The position numbers were made by a program, and so were the translations under genes. This document shows, in pieces, positions 1 through 8,457 of a DNA stretch of 13,013 nt (its first letter is position 1; every line of letters begins with the position of its first letter). The stretch is from Flavobacteriales bacterium (lineage in GTDB: Bacteria; Bacteroidota; Bacteroidia; Flavobacteriales; BACL11), in NCBI GenBank assembly GCA_018664745.1, contig JABJNS010000152.1, forward strand, positions 1 to 13,013, in the 5' to 3' direction. Below the pieces are notes generated by a model that did not search any database, was not told the DNA's origin, and saw only the letters and a list, made by a program, of their open reading frames with translations.

Positions 1-1803
1 TGGAAGGAACATATCCGATTACGCCCTGGAATGTACATTGGGAAAATGGGTAATGGCTCCTCACCTGATGATGGTGTTTACATTCTTTTGAAAGAGGTGA
101 TTGACAACTCAATTGATGAATTTGTGATGGGTAATGGAAAGACTATTGAGGTTGCTGTTAAGAATAATAAGCTTTCAGTTCGTGATTATGGTAGAGGAAT
201 TCCACTTGGAAAAGTAGTGGATTGTGTGTCAAAAATTAACACAGGAGCTAAGTACGATTCCAAAGTTTTTAAAAAATCAGTTGGGCTTAACGGAGTAGGT
301 ACAAAGGCAGCTAATGCTCTTTCTTCTTATTTTTGTATTCGTTCCATCCGTAATGGAAAAAGTAAGTTAGTAGAGTTCGAGCAAGGAAATATCATAAATG
401 AAGAACCAATACAAGAAAATAGCAGTAGGAAAGGTACTAAAGTAACTTTTACTCCTGATGAAGAGCTGTTTGGGAAATACAGATTTATTAATGAGTATAT
501 AGAGAAAATGATGTGGAATTATTGTTACCTAAACCCAGGGTTAACAATAATTTTTAATGGTGATAGTTTTTGTTCAGAAAATGGCCTGTTTGACCTTTTA
601 GAACAAAGAACTGATGCCGAAATGTTGTATCCAATTATTCACTTAAAAGGAGCTGATATTGAAGTAGCAATAACGCATTGTAAAAATCAATATTCTGAGC
701 AGTACTACTCTTTTGTAAACGGGCAACATACGGTACAAGGGGGTACGCATCAAGGTGCTTTTAGGCAAGCATTAGTAAAAACTATCCGTGAATTTTATGG
801 TAAAAATTATGATGCAGCCGATATACGACAAGCAGTAAATGCAGCTATTAGTATTAAGGTAATTGAGCCGATATTTGAGTCGCAAACCAAAACCAAACTA
901 GGGTCAACTGAGATGGAACCTGATGGAGTTACCGTACTTACTTTTATACAGGATTTCTTGAAAAAGGAATTGGATAATTACCTACATAAAAATAGTGATG
1001 CTGCAGATGCAATACAGCAGAAAATACAACTAGCCGAACATGAGCGTAAGGCAATGGCAGGGGTGAAGAAACTGGCTCGTGAGCGTGCTAAAAAAGCAAG
1101 TTTGCACAACAAAAAACTAAGGGATTGTAGGGTACATTATAATGATCAGAAAAAAGAGAATAGGGCTGATTCTACACTTTTTATTACAGAGGGAGATTCT
1201 GCTTCTGGTTCTATTACTAAAACTAGGGATATTAAAACACAAGCAGTGTTTAGCCTTAGAGGTAAGCCTTTAAATTCATACGGACTTACCAAAAAGGTAG
1301 TATATGAAAATGAAGAATTTAATCTTTTACAGGCTGCCCTAAATATTGAAACGGGAATAGATGATTTGCGTTACAATAAAATTGTTATTGCTACTGATGC
1401 GGATGTGGATGGAATGCATATTAGACTTTTATTAATTACTTTCTTTTTGCAGTTTTTCCCAGAATTAGTTAAAGAAGGACATGTATTTATTTTGGAAACA
1501 CCACTTTTTAGAGTTAGGAATAAAAAGAAAACTTATTACTGTTATAACGAACAAGAACGAAAAGATGCAGTAGCTGATATAGGGACAAGTGCTGAAATTA
1601 CTCGATTTAAAGGTTTAGGGGAAATATCTCCTAATGAGTTTAAACACTTTATTGGGGATGAAATGCGTTTGGATCCTGTAATTTTAGGAAAAGAGGCAAC
1701 CATACAAGATTTATTGAAGTATTATATGGGGAAAAATACTAAGGAAAGACAAGATTTTATTATTGAGAATTTAAGAATTGAAGAAGATATAATTGATGCA
1801 TAA
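1..1803 (+). CDS. parE: DNA topoisomerase IV subunit B, ParE (5' end cut off by window edge)
   Basis: ATPase and Toprim subunit of topoisomerase IV, the type IIA enzyme that decatenates daughter chromosomes together with ParC. The frame is open from base 1 (WKEHIRLRPGMYIG), so the ATG at 31 is internal and the true start lies upstream. About 15-20 residues are probably missing, judging from usual family length. Counting codons from base 1, the GHKL ATPase shows KEVIDNS (Glu32, Asn36), RDYGRGIP (about 61-68) and GVGTKAANAL. The Toprim domain shows TEGDSASGS (Glu397) and DADVDG (Asp466, 468, 470), the metal-binding acidic residues. RFKGLGEI near the end is also typical. ParE is preferred over GyrB because of the EHIRLRPGMYIGK start, the LRGKPLN form and the linked parC. 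The stop overlaps the next gene by 8 bp. The core motifs look intact. Confidence 0.95.
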   Translation, partial: WKEHIRLRPGMYIGKMGNGSSPDDGVYILLKEVIDNSIDEFVMGNGKTIEVAVKNNKLSVRDYGRGIPLGKVVDCVSKINTGAKYDSKVFKKSVGLNGVGTKAANALSSYFCIRSIRNGKSKLVEFEQGNIINEEPIQENSSRKGTKVTFTPDEELFGKYRFINEYIEKMMWNYCYLNPGLTIIFNGDSFCSENGLFDLLEQRTDAEMLYPIIHLKGADIEVAITHCKNQYSEQYYSFVNGQHTVQGGTHQGAFRQALVKTIREFYGKNYDAADIRQAVNAAISIKVIEPIFESQTKTKLGSTEMEPDGVTVLTFIQDFLKKELDNYLHKNSDAADAIQQKIQLAEHERKAMAGVKKLARERAKKASLHNKKLRDCRVHYNDQKKENRADSTLFITEGDSASGSITKTRDIKTQAVFSLRGKPLNSYGLTKKVVYENEEFNLLQAALNIETGIDDLRYNKIVIATDADVDGMHIRLLLITFFLQFFPELVKEGHVFILETPLFRVRNKKKTYYCYNEQERKDAVADIGTSAEITRFKGLGEISPNEFKHFIGDEMRLDPVILGKEATIQDLLKYYMGKNTKERQDFIIENLRIEEDIIDA

Positions 1804-2290
1804 AATAAATATAAAAGTTACTAATAGAAATAAAGCTACCTTAACAACTTTGTTCATTACTTTTTTTGGTTTTTCAACCATTCTATTTCCATTAATATTA
1901 ATAAATATCATTCCAGAGTCTGGGGTAGGGCATTACATTTTTGATAATGTAAATTATGCTTTTATTTCAGTTCCAATTATAATTTACTTTATGATTACTG
2001 GGGTATATTATTACAGAATAAAAATTGATCCTTATGTAATTGATATCACCTCTTATCGTACTATTTCAGGAATTTTTAAAAAGAAAGATTTTATAGATAT
2101 TTCACACAATATGTTAAAGGACTATTCATTTTTTGATAGGCCTTTTTCATTTAATAAAACACTAATGCTAAAGATAGAAACAGGAAGTGGTAAGAGAATT
2201 TCTAAACGATTTGAGTTAACCTTAATTAGTGAAAGAGAAGTTGAAAGTATAAGCAGTGTTTTAGATAGAATAATTGTAAAAAACAATTGA
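1796..2290 (+). CDS. Small two-helix membrane protein of unknown function between parE and parC
   Basis: I do not recognise a named family. Starting from the ATG at 1796 (a TTG lies directly before it), the product is 164 residues. Two hydrophobic segments, about 15-39 and 52-73, are joined by a short polar loop. The remaining 90 residues are soluble, rich in predicted beta strands (YYRIKID, TLMLKIETGSG, KRISKRFELT) and end in a helix (about 145-160). This two-helix-plus-beta layout resembles bacterial membrane proteins with a pleckstrin-like (bPH) domain, but that is only a layout guess. The gene overlaps parE by 8 bp, and its TGA shares one base with the parC ATG. It is therefore probably translated with the topoisomerase IV subunits. 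No catalytic motif, signal peptide or lipobox is visible. Confidence 0.8.
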   Translation: MHKINIKVTNRNKATLTTLFITFFGFSTILFPLILINIIPESGVGHYIFDNVNYAFISVPIIIYFMITGVYYYRIKIDPYVIDITSYRTISGIFKKKDFIDISHNMLKDYSFFDRPFSFNKTLMLKIETGSGKRISKRFELTLISEREVESISSVLDRIIVKNN

Positions 2291-4959
2291 TGGAAGAAGA
2301 TATAGTTTTAAGTGATAATAGCGAACAGGATGTAATTCATGTTTCAGGGATGTACCAAAACTGGTTTTTGGACTATGCTTCTTATGTTATATTGGAACGA
2401 GCAGTACCCCATATTAATGATGGGTTAAAGCCTGTACAAAGGAGAATACTACATTCACTTAAAGAGTTAGATGACGGAAGGTATCATAAGGTAGCTAATG
2501 TAATTGGACATACTATGAAATATCACCCTCATGGTGATGCTTCAATTGGTGATGCAATGGTACAGATAGGGCAAAAAGAATTGCTTTTGGATATGCAAGG
2601 AAATTGGGGAAATACTGCTACTGGTGATAGAGCTGCCGCTCCTAGGTATATTGAGGTGCGATTAACACCTTTTGCATTAGATGTTGTTTATAATAAAAAG
2701 ATTACAAAATGGTCAGCCAGTTATGATGGTAGAGGAAAAGAGCCACAAACCTTACCTGTTAAATTTCCATTATTACTAGTACATGGTGTTGAAGGAATAG
2801 CAGTAGGGCTATCAACTAAAATTTTACCACATAATTTTAATGAGTTAATTGATGCATCAATTAAAATACTTAAAAAGATAAAGCCAAGAATATTTCCTGA
2901 TTTTATAACCGGTGGATCAGCTGATTTTAGTAATTATAATGATGGTAAAAGAGGGGGTAAAGTAAGGGTTCGTGCTAAGATTTTTCAAGAAGATAAAAAT
3001 ACCCTTATCATTTCTGAATTGCCTTTTTCAACTACAACTTCATCATTAATTAACTCTATTTTAAAAGCTAACGATAAAGGTAAAATTAAAGTTAAAAAAG
3101 TAGAGGATAATACTGCTGAACATGTTGAAATAGCAATTACAATTCCAGCTGGTATTTCTCCTGATAAAACTATTGATGCATTGTATCGTTTTACTGATTG
3201 TGAGGTTTCAATTTCTCCATTATCTTGTATAATTGAAGATAATACTCCAAAATTTATGGGAGTATCTGAGATATTACAACAATCTACAAATCATACACTT
3301 GATTTATTAAGAAAAGAGCTAGAGGTTAACCTAAATGAATTGCAAGAAAAATGGCACATTTCATCATTAGAGCGAATTTTCATTGAAAACAGGATTTATC
3401 ATAAAATTGAAGAGCTAGATAATTGGGAAGAAATTATTTCAGTTATCCACTTAGAATTAAAGCCTCACACAAAACATTTATTAAGAACTGTAACAGATGA
3501 AGATGTAGAAAAACTTACAGAAATAAAGATTAAAAAAATTACTAAATTTGACCTTAATAAAGCTACTGAAGAACTTTTAAAGTTAGAAGCTAAGATTGAG
3601 GAATTAAAGGGATATCTGGCAAACTTAACTGATTATGCAATTGCTTATTTCAAAAATCTGAAAAAGAAATATGGTGTACGGAAAGAGCGTAAAACCGAGA
3701 TAAAAACTTTTGAAAGTATTGATGCTACTAAAGTAGTAGTTGCTAATAAAAAACTATATATCAATAAAGAAGAAGGGTTTATAGGTACAGCCATGCGAAA
3801 GGATGAGTTTGTGTGCGATTGTTCAGATATTGATGATATTATTATTTTCCGTAAGAATGGTGTAATGCAGGTTGTAAAAGTTGATAGTAAGGTTTTTGTA
3901 GGGAAAGATATTATTCATTGTGCAGTCTTTAAAAAGAAGGATGAAAGGACTATCTACAACATGATTTATAAAGACGGGAAATCAGGAAACACAATGATGA
4001 AAAGATTTCCTGTAACCTCAATAACTAGAAGTAAAGAATATAGCTTAACAAAATCAGATAAAGGGAGTAAGGTGTTGTATTTTACAGCAAACCCCAATGG
4101 AGAAGCTGAAACAGTAACAGTGCATCTTAAAAAATTAGCAAAGCTAAAAACCTTAAAAATTGATATTGATTTTTCGGAATTATCCATAAAAGGGAAAGGT
4201 GCAGGAGGTAATATTCTTACTAAAAATCCCGTAAGAAAGGTAGAACTTAAATCAGCAGGAGTATCAACCTTATCCGCTCGTAAAATATGGTTTGATGATA
4301 ATGTACAAAGATTAAATGTTGAGGCTAGAGGAGAGCTATTAGGTGCTTTTAAAGCTGAAGATAAAATACTTACCATAAAGCAAAGTGGTGAGTTGGAGTT
4401 AAAGTCATTTGATATTAGTAATCATTTTGATGAGGATATGATTTTAATTGAGCAGAATAACCCTAAAAAACCTATTACTGCTATCTATTTTGATGGAAAT
4501 AAAAAAGCGTATTATGTTAAAAGGTTCCTTGTAGAAAACTCAATGACTAAGTTTAGTTTTATCACAGATAATGAAGATAGTATTTTAGAAGTAGTCAGTT
4601 CTGATTGGAGGCCTCAAGTAGAACTTGTTTTTGTAAAAGAAAAAGGAAAAGACAGACAGGCAGAAGTGATAAACTTAGAAGAATTTATTTCTGTAAAAGG
4701 AGAAAAAGCTTTAGGAAATAAGTTGACCTCTAAAAAGGTAAAAGAAATTAATTTACTTGATGCTTTACCTTATGCTGAACCTATTGAAATAATTGAATCT
4801 GAATCTGAGATTATTGAGGAAAAAAATACAGAAATATTAAAGGGAGAGGTGGTAGAAGTAAGCACAGAAATTGAATTGAATATAACTAATGATATTCCCT
4901 CTAAAAATGATGATGAAGATGAAGGGAATACTGCAGGGCAAATAACCTTAGAACTTTAA
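2290..4959 (+). CDS. parC: DNA topoisomerase IV subunit A, ParC
   Basis: Breakage-reunion subunit of topoisomerase IV, partner of ParE. The ATG at 2290 is chosen over the TTG at 2287 because it gives the common TGATG stop-start coupling; the product is 889 residues. The winged-helix region carries DGLKPVQRRIL (44-54) and YHPHGD (78-83). The catalytic tyrosine is Tyr120 in AAPRYIEVR, preceded by Arg119. GIAVGLSTKILPHN holds the DNA-bending isoleucine position. A helical arm follows, then from about 480 a beta-pinwheel-type C-terminal domain. No canonical GyrA-box (QRRGGKG) is seen, only a degenerate KGKGAGGN, which favours ParC over GyrA. The last 60 or so residues are strongly acidic. The quinolone-contact position equivalent to E. 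coli GyrA Ser83 is Ala84, while the Asp87 equivalent (Asp88) is kept. Confidence 0.95.
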   Translation: MEEDIVLSDNSEQDVIHVSGMYQNWFLDYASYVILERAVPHINDGLKPVQRRILHSLKELDDGRYHKVANVIGHTMKYHPHGDASIGDAMVQIGQKELLLDMQGNWGNTATGDRAAAPRYIEVRLTPFALDVVYNKKITKWSASYDGRGKEPQTLPVKFPLLLVHGVEGIAVGLSTKILPHNFNELIDASIKILKKIKPRIFPDFITGGSADFSNYNDGKRGGKVRVRAKIFQEDKNTLIISELPFSTTTSSLINSILKANDKGKIKVKKVEDNTAEHVEIAITIPAGISPDKTIDALYRFTDCEVSISPLSCIIEDNTPKFMGVSEILQQSTNHTLDLLRKELEVNLNELQEKWHISSLERIFIENRIYHKIEELDNWEEIISVIHLELKPHTKHLLRTVTDEDVEKLTEIKIKKITKFDLNKATEELLKLEAKIEELKGYLANLTDYAIAYFKNLKKKYGVRKERKTEIKTFESIDATKVVVANKKLYINKEEGFIGTAMRKDEFVCDCSDIDDIIIFRKNGVMQVVKVDSKVFVGKDIIHCAVFKKKDERTIYNMIYKDGKSGNTMMKRFPVTSITRSKEYSLTKSDKGSKVLYFTANPNGEAETVTVHLKKLAKLKTLKIDIDFSELSIKGKGAGGNILTKNPVRKVELKSAGVSTLSARKIWFDDNVQRLNVEARGELLGAFKAEDKILTIKQSGELELKSFDISNHFDEDMILIEQNNPKKPITAIYFDGNKKAYYVKRFLVENSMTKFSFITDNEDSILEVVSSDWRPQVELVFVKEKGKDRQAEVINLEEFISVKGEKALGNKLTSKKVKEINLLDALPYAEPIEIIESESEIIEEKNTEILKGEVVEVSTEIELNITNDIPSKNDDEDEGNTAGQITLEL

Positions 4960-4978
4960 CTGAGCACATAAGAAATTA

Positions 4979-5010
4979 AAATGCCTATTTGAATTCAGTA
5001 GGCATTTCTT
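4979..5010 (+). terminator. Probable intrinsic terminator after parC
   Basis: A perfect 9-bp stem AAATGCCTA (4979-4987) pairs with TAGGCATTT (4999-5007) around an 11-base loop. It lies 20 bp past the parC stop and is followed by a T-rich stretch (TTTCTTATATCTTT). The stem has only three G-C pairs, so it may be leaky. Confidence 0.65.
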
Positions 5011-5019
5011 ATATCTTTG
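4988..5019 (+). promoter_or_regulatory. Bacteroidota-type promoter for the LVIVD protein gene
   Basis: TATCTTTG (5012-5019) matches the Bacteroidota -7 consensus TAnnTTTG exactly. TTTG (4988-4991) lies 20 bases upstream, a suitable spacing for the -33 element. The -33 motif falls in the loop of the parC terminator hairpin, so terminator and promoter overlap. Transcription would begin around 5023-5026, leaving only about 10 bases before the ATG at 5034, with an A-rich leader and no Shine-Dalgarno sequence. Confidence 0.7.
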
Positions 5020-5033
5020 CAAAAAAATAAGAA

Positions 5034-7319
5034 ATGAAGAAGATTCTATTAGTATTATTAATGTTGCCTTATTTATTATTGGCACAAAGTTCTTTAAATT
5101 TAGGATTAATTGGTAGTTATGAATGGTCCACTACAAAAGGGAGTGATATTTGGGGTTGGGTTGATCCAGTTGATGGAGGAGAATATGCTTTAGTAGGATT
5201 AAATGATGGATTCTCATGTGTAAATGTATCTAATCCTACGAATCCAGTTGAGATGTTCTATATATCTGATATAAACTCTACTTGGAGAGATGTAAAAACT
5301 TGGGGTGATTATGCTTATGTAACTACTGAGGCTGATGCAGGCTTATTAATTGTTGATTTAACAGATATGAGCGGTAATACATATTGGCATGTGAGTAATT
5401 TTACCCACCCTACAACTGGTAATTCAGTAGAGTTTACAGCAGCTCATAATTTATATATTGATGAAAATGGGATTTGCTATATTTTTGGTGCTTCATCAGC
5501 TAATGGAGGTAGTCCTTCAGATGGTGCCATCTTTTTGGATGTAGCAGCTAATGCAACTGCTCCGCACTATTTAGGAGAATGGGATGACCACTATATTCAT
5601 GATGGAATGGTAAGAGGGGATACTATGTATGCAGGTTGTATTTATGCAGGAGAATTATTTGTTGTTGATGTAAGTAATAAGAGTAACCCATTTAATTTAG
5701 GAACGCATAGCACACCAAATGCATTTACACACAATGCTTGGATTAGTGATGATGGAGACTTTGTATTTACTACTGATGAAAAATCAGATGCTTATTTAGC
5801 AGCTTATGATATTACGGACTGTTCAAATATTCAAGAGGTTGATAGAATACAATCAAATCCTGGAAGTTTATCAATACCACACAATGCCCATGTTGATGGT
5901 AATTTTTTAATTACTTCATACTATCGTGATGGTACTACTGTTCATGATATTACACACCCAAATAATATGATTCAAGTAGCATATTATGATTCTTATTCAG
6001 GAAGTGGGGATGGTTTTGAAGGTTGTTGGGGTACTTATCCATTTTTTCCTTCAGGTATTATTATTTCCTCTGAGATAAATAGCAGTGCTAACCAATCTGC
6101 AAAATTAATGATTTATGAAAGAGGGTTTACGCAAGCCTGTTATTTAGAAGGGAATGTAACGGATGTCTCTAATGGAAATAATTTAAGTGGCGCTAGTGTT
6201 AACATCTTAAATACTGTACTGCCAAATAATTCTTCTTCTAATTTATTAGGTAAATATATAAGTGGTACTGCTACTGCAGCAACTTATGATGTGGTCTTTT
6301 CAAAACCAGGATATTTAACTGATACACTATCAGTAACTTTAACAAATGGAGCAGTAACTATATTAGATGCTGCTTTATTACCTGCAATTGCTTTTAATAC
6401 TGGAGGAATGGTAGTAGATGTTGCAGGAAATGGAATTGGAAACGCACAAGTTGTTATCTTTAATTCTGAATTTACATTTAATGAAACAACAGATACAAAT
6501 GGAAACTACAACATTAACAATATTTATGAAGGAAATTATGAAGTTATTGTAGGAAAATGGGGGTACATAACTTCTTGTGGGAATGAATATATTGCTACAT
6601 CAACAATAAACACTATTACTCTGCAAGATGGTTATTATGATGATTTTACTTTTGATTTTGGTTGGACTGTAAACGGAAATGCTTCTGCAGGGATTTGGGA
6701 GAGAGGAGAGCCACAAGGAACAAACTACCAAGGAGATGTGTTTAACCCTGAAGAAGATGTAAATAGTGACTGTACAGACTTTGCCTATGTTACTGGTAAT
6801 GGTGGTGGTTCAGCTGGTGATGATGATGTTGATGATGGAAATACAATACTAACTTCCCCAATTTTTGATGCTACAAATAATTCAGGAAATTTTGTTGAAT
6901 ATTATAAGTGGTTTGCAGTAGGTGGTGGTAATGGTGGGCCTTCAACTGATGAGTTAACTATAAGTATATCTAATGGAATAACCTCTGCACTTTTAGAAAC
7001 AATTTCAATTAACTCTCCAAACCTTAATAGTTGGACATTTAGTTCATTTGATATATCACAATTCATAACACCTACAGCTACAATGCATTTAATAGTTGAA
7101 ACAGCAGACATGCCAAGTGGACATTTAGTAGAAGCAGCTTTTGATAAGTTTGAAATTACAACTACACCAAATGCAATAGTTGATATTGCATCACAAAAAA
7201 AGGGAAAACTAATTAAGATAGTAGATGTTTTAGGCAGGGAAGTTATTAAGCCTAAAAACTGCCCTTTGTTTTATATCTATGAAAATGGATTGGTTGAAAA
7301 ACAATTAATAGTAGAATAG
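5034..7319 (+). CDS. Secreted LVIVD-repeat / choice-of-anchor B protein with short T9SS-like tail
   Basis: Predicted exported surface or extracellular protein of 761 residues. A signal peptide is clear (MKKILLVLLM to LLLA, cut near residue 17-18). Residues about 20-365 form a beta-propeller-like region with LVIVD-type repeats (GLLIVDLTD at 103-111, ELFVVDVSN at 207-215) and recurring histidines (AAHNLYID, HYIHDG, THNAWISDDG, PHNAHVDG), as in the choice-of-anchor B family. Two carboxypeptidase-regulatory-like beta-sandwiches follow (about 370-448 and 455-530). A MAM/jelly-roll-like domain follows (about 535-710), starting DDFTFDFGW and rich in Gly and Asp. The last 39 residues (VDVLGRE, PLFYIY, VEK) resemble a shortened type A T9SS sorting domain. 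No enzyme motif is visible, so binding or structure is more likely than catalysis. The next gene starts one base after this stop. Confidence 0.88.
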   Translation: MKKILLVLLMLPYLLLAQSSLNLGLIGSYEWSTTKGSDIWGWVDPVDGGEYALVGLNDGFSCVNVSNPTNPVEMFYISDINSTWRDVKTWGDYAYVTTEADAGLLIVDLTDMSGNTYWHVSNFTHPTTGNSVEFTAAHNLYIDENGICYIFGASSANGGSPSDGAIFLDVAANATAPHYLGEWDDHYIHDGMVRGDTMYAGCIYAGELFVVDVSNKSNPFNLGTHSTPNAFTHNAWISDDGDFVFTTDEKSDAYLAAYDITDCSNIQEVDRIQSNPGSLSIPHNAHVDGNFLITSYYRDGTTVHDITHPNNMIQVAYYDSYSGSGDGFEGCWGTYPFFPSGIIISSEINSSANQSAKLMIYERGFTQACYLEGNVTDVSNGNNLSGASVNILNTVLPNNSSSNLLGKYISGTATAATYDVVFSKPGYLTDTLSVTLTNGAVTILDAALLPAIAFNTGGMVVDVAGNGIGNAQVVIFNSEFTFNETTDTNGNYNINNIYEGNYEVIVGKWGYITSCGNEYIATSTINTITLQDGYYDDFTFDFGWTVNGNASAGIWERGEPQGTNYQGDVFNPEEDVNSDCTDFAYVTGNGGGSAGDDDVDDGNTILTSPIFDATNNSGNFVEYYKWFAVGGGNGGPSTDELTISISNGITSALLETISINSPNLNSWTFSSFDISQFITPTATMHLIVETADMPSGHLVEAAFDKFEITTTPNAIVDIASQKKGKLIKIVDVLGREVIKPKNCPLFYIYENGLVEKQLIVE
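7200..7316 (+). other. C-terminal T9SS-like sorting tail, copy 1
   Basis: Codes for residues 723-761 of the LVIVD protein: a LIKIVDVLGRE strand, a PLFYIY strand and the terminal VEKQLIVE. It aligns without gaps to the tail of the next protein, with 18 of 39 positions identical by my count. Full type A sorting domains are roughly twice as long, and the usual YPNP-type first half is absent here. Secretion by T9SS is inferred from this resemblance. Confidence 0.65.
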
Positions 7320-7320
7320 T

Positions 7321-8457
7321 ATGAGAAAGATAGTTCTTTTATTGTCAATTTTACCTTTTGTTGCTTATGGGCAATTAAAAAAGGAGGTGCTTTTTGTGGG
7401 GAACTCTTATACCTATGGTAACAACTTGCCAGAATTAATTAAGCAAATTGCATTGTCATTTGGAGATACACTTGTACATGATAGCAGTACTCCTGGAGGA
7501 GCTACTTTTAATGCACATAGTACTAGTGCACAAACAATTGCTAAAATAAATCAGCAACAATGGGACTATGTAGTTTTACAAGCCCAAAGTCAAGAACCTT
7601 CATTTTCACCTGGACAGGTTGCTAGTCAAACATATCCTTATGCTGAAACTCTGGTTGATTTAATAGAAACTAATTTTTCGTGTACTGAGCCTTTATTTTT
7701 TATGACTTGGGGCAGAAAGTATGGAGACCAACAAAACTGTCAGTTTTATCCACCAATATGCACTTATCAAGGTATGCAGCAAAGGTTAAGAGAGAGTTAT
7801 TTAGAAATGGCTTTTAATGATAGTGCATCCTGTGCTCCAGTAGGTGTTGCTTGGAAAAAATCAATAGAGTTAGATAGTACCCTTAATTTATATACTGCTG
7901 ATAATAGTCATCCTAATATATATGGTAGTTACCTAGCAGCTTGTACTTTTTATAGTAGTATCTTTAAGAAAAGTGCAGTTGGGAGTAGTTATTGGCCAAC
8001 TGCTATTGATAGTATTACAGCTTTAAGTTTACAGACTATTGCTAGCAATACTGTTCTAGATAGTTTGGCAACTTGGAATATCTTTAATGCTGACTTTTCT
8101 ATTGCACAGAATAATGATAGTATTACTTGTACTAATTTATCATCAAACTATGAAAGTGTTATTTGGAATTTTGGAGATGGAACTACATCATTTGCTGAAA
8201 ATCCAACTCATACTTATACAAGTGGTGGGAGTTATATAATTACATTATCAGCTATAACGAATGGAGGTTGTTTGTTGGATACTTTTTCAGTAAGTATAAA
8301 TGTAAACCTAAGTACAGGCATTAATGAAAAATCTACTAAAAAAGAATTACTAGAGATAACAGATATCTTTGGAAGGAAATCTTTTAACAGTAAAAACATA
8401 CCACTAATTTATAGATATAGTGATGGAACAGTAGAAAAGAGGCTGATTATTGATTAA
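7321..8457 (+). CDS. Secreted SGNH/GDSL-type hydrolase with PKD domain and T9SS-like tail
   Basis: Predicted exported esterase-like enzyme of 378 residues. A signal peptide is present (residues 1-17, cut before QLKKEV). Block I of the SGNH fold is FVGNSYT with the likely nucleophile Ser29. A glycine-containing TPGGATF (58-63) and WDYVVLQAQSQ (81-91) match the conserved core seen in DUF4886-like SGNH proteins. DNSHP (194-198) gives the expected Asp194/His197 pair of block V. Residues about 255-328 form a PKD domain with the hallmark WNFGDG (282-287). The final 39 residues are the same tail type as in the upstream protein. The gene begins one base after the upstream stop, so the two are probably co-transcribed. 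The substrate cannot be told; a carbohydrate ester is one reasonable guess. The stop overlaps the opposing permease stop by 4 bp. Confidence 0.85.
   Translation: MRKIVLLLSILPFVAYGQLKKEVLFVGNSYTYGNNLPELIKQIALSFGDTLVHDSSTPGGATFNAHSTSAQTIAKINQQQWDYVVLQAQSQEPSFSPGQVASQTYPYAETLVDLIETNFSCTEPLFFMTWGRKYGDQQNCQFYPPICTYQGMQQRLRESYLEMAFNDSASCAPVGVAWKKSIELDSTLNLYTADNSHPNIYGSYLAACTFYSSIFKKSAVGSSYWPTAIDSITALSLQTIASNTVLDSLATWNIFNADFSIAQNNDSITCTNLSSNYESVIWNFGDGTTSFAENPTHTYTSGGSYIITLSAITNGGCLLDTFSVSINVNLSTGINEKSTKKELLEITDIFGRKSFNSKNIPLIYRYSDGTVEKRLIID
8338..8454 (+). other. C-terminal T9SS-like sorting tail, copy 2
   Basis: Codes for residues 340-378 of the SGNH protein, with ITDIFGR, PLIYRY and VEKRLIID in the same order and spacing as copy 1. 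The match is at protein level; the DNA is clearly diverged, so this is not a recent duplication. Confidence 0.65.

Noticed and set aside
31..33. ATG at 31 as the parE start
   Set aside because: The frame is open to base 1 and encodes the conserved WKEHIRLRPG just before this Met, so the start is outside the window.
3966..4376. Open frame of 136 codons on the - strand inside parC
   Set aside because: It lies wholly antisense to a clearly conserved ParC C-terminal domain and has no recognisable motif, ribosome site or promoter.
6902..7111. Open frame of 69 codons on the - strand inside the LVIVD protein gene
   Set aside because: Antisense shadow of the MAM-like domain; its proline run is simply the reverse reading of the Gly-rich coding stretch.
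5034..7319. LVIVD/regulatory-domain gene as a large repeat-based adhesin or DNA repeat array
   Set aside because: The repeats are diverged protein-fold repeats; I saw no tandem DNA repeats and no long adhesin-type repeat units.
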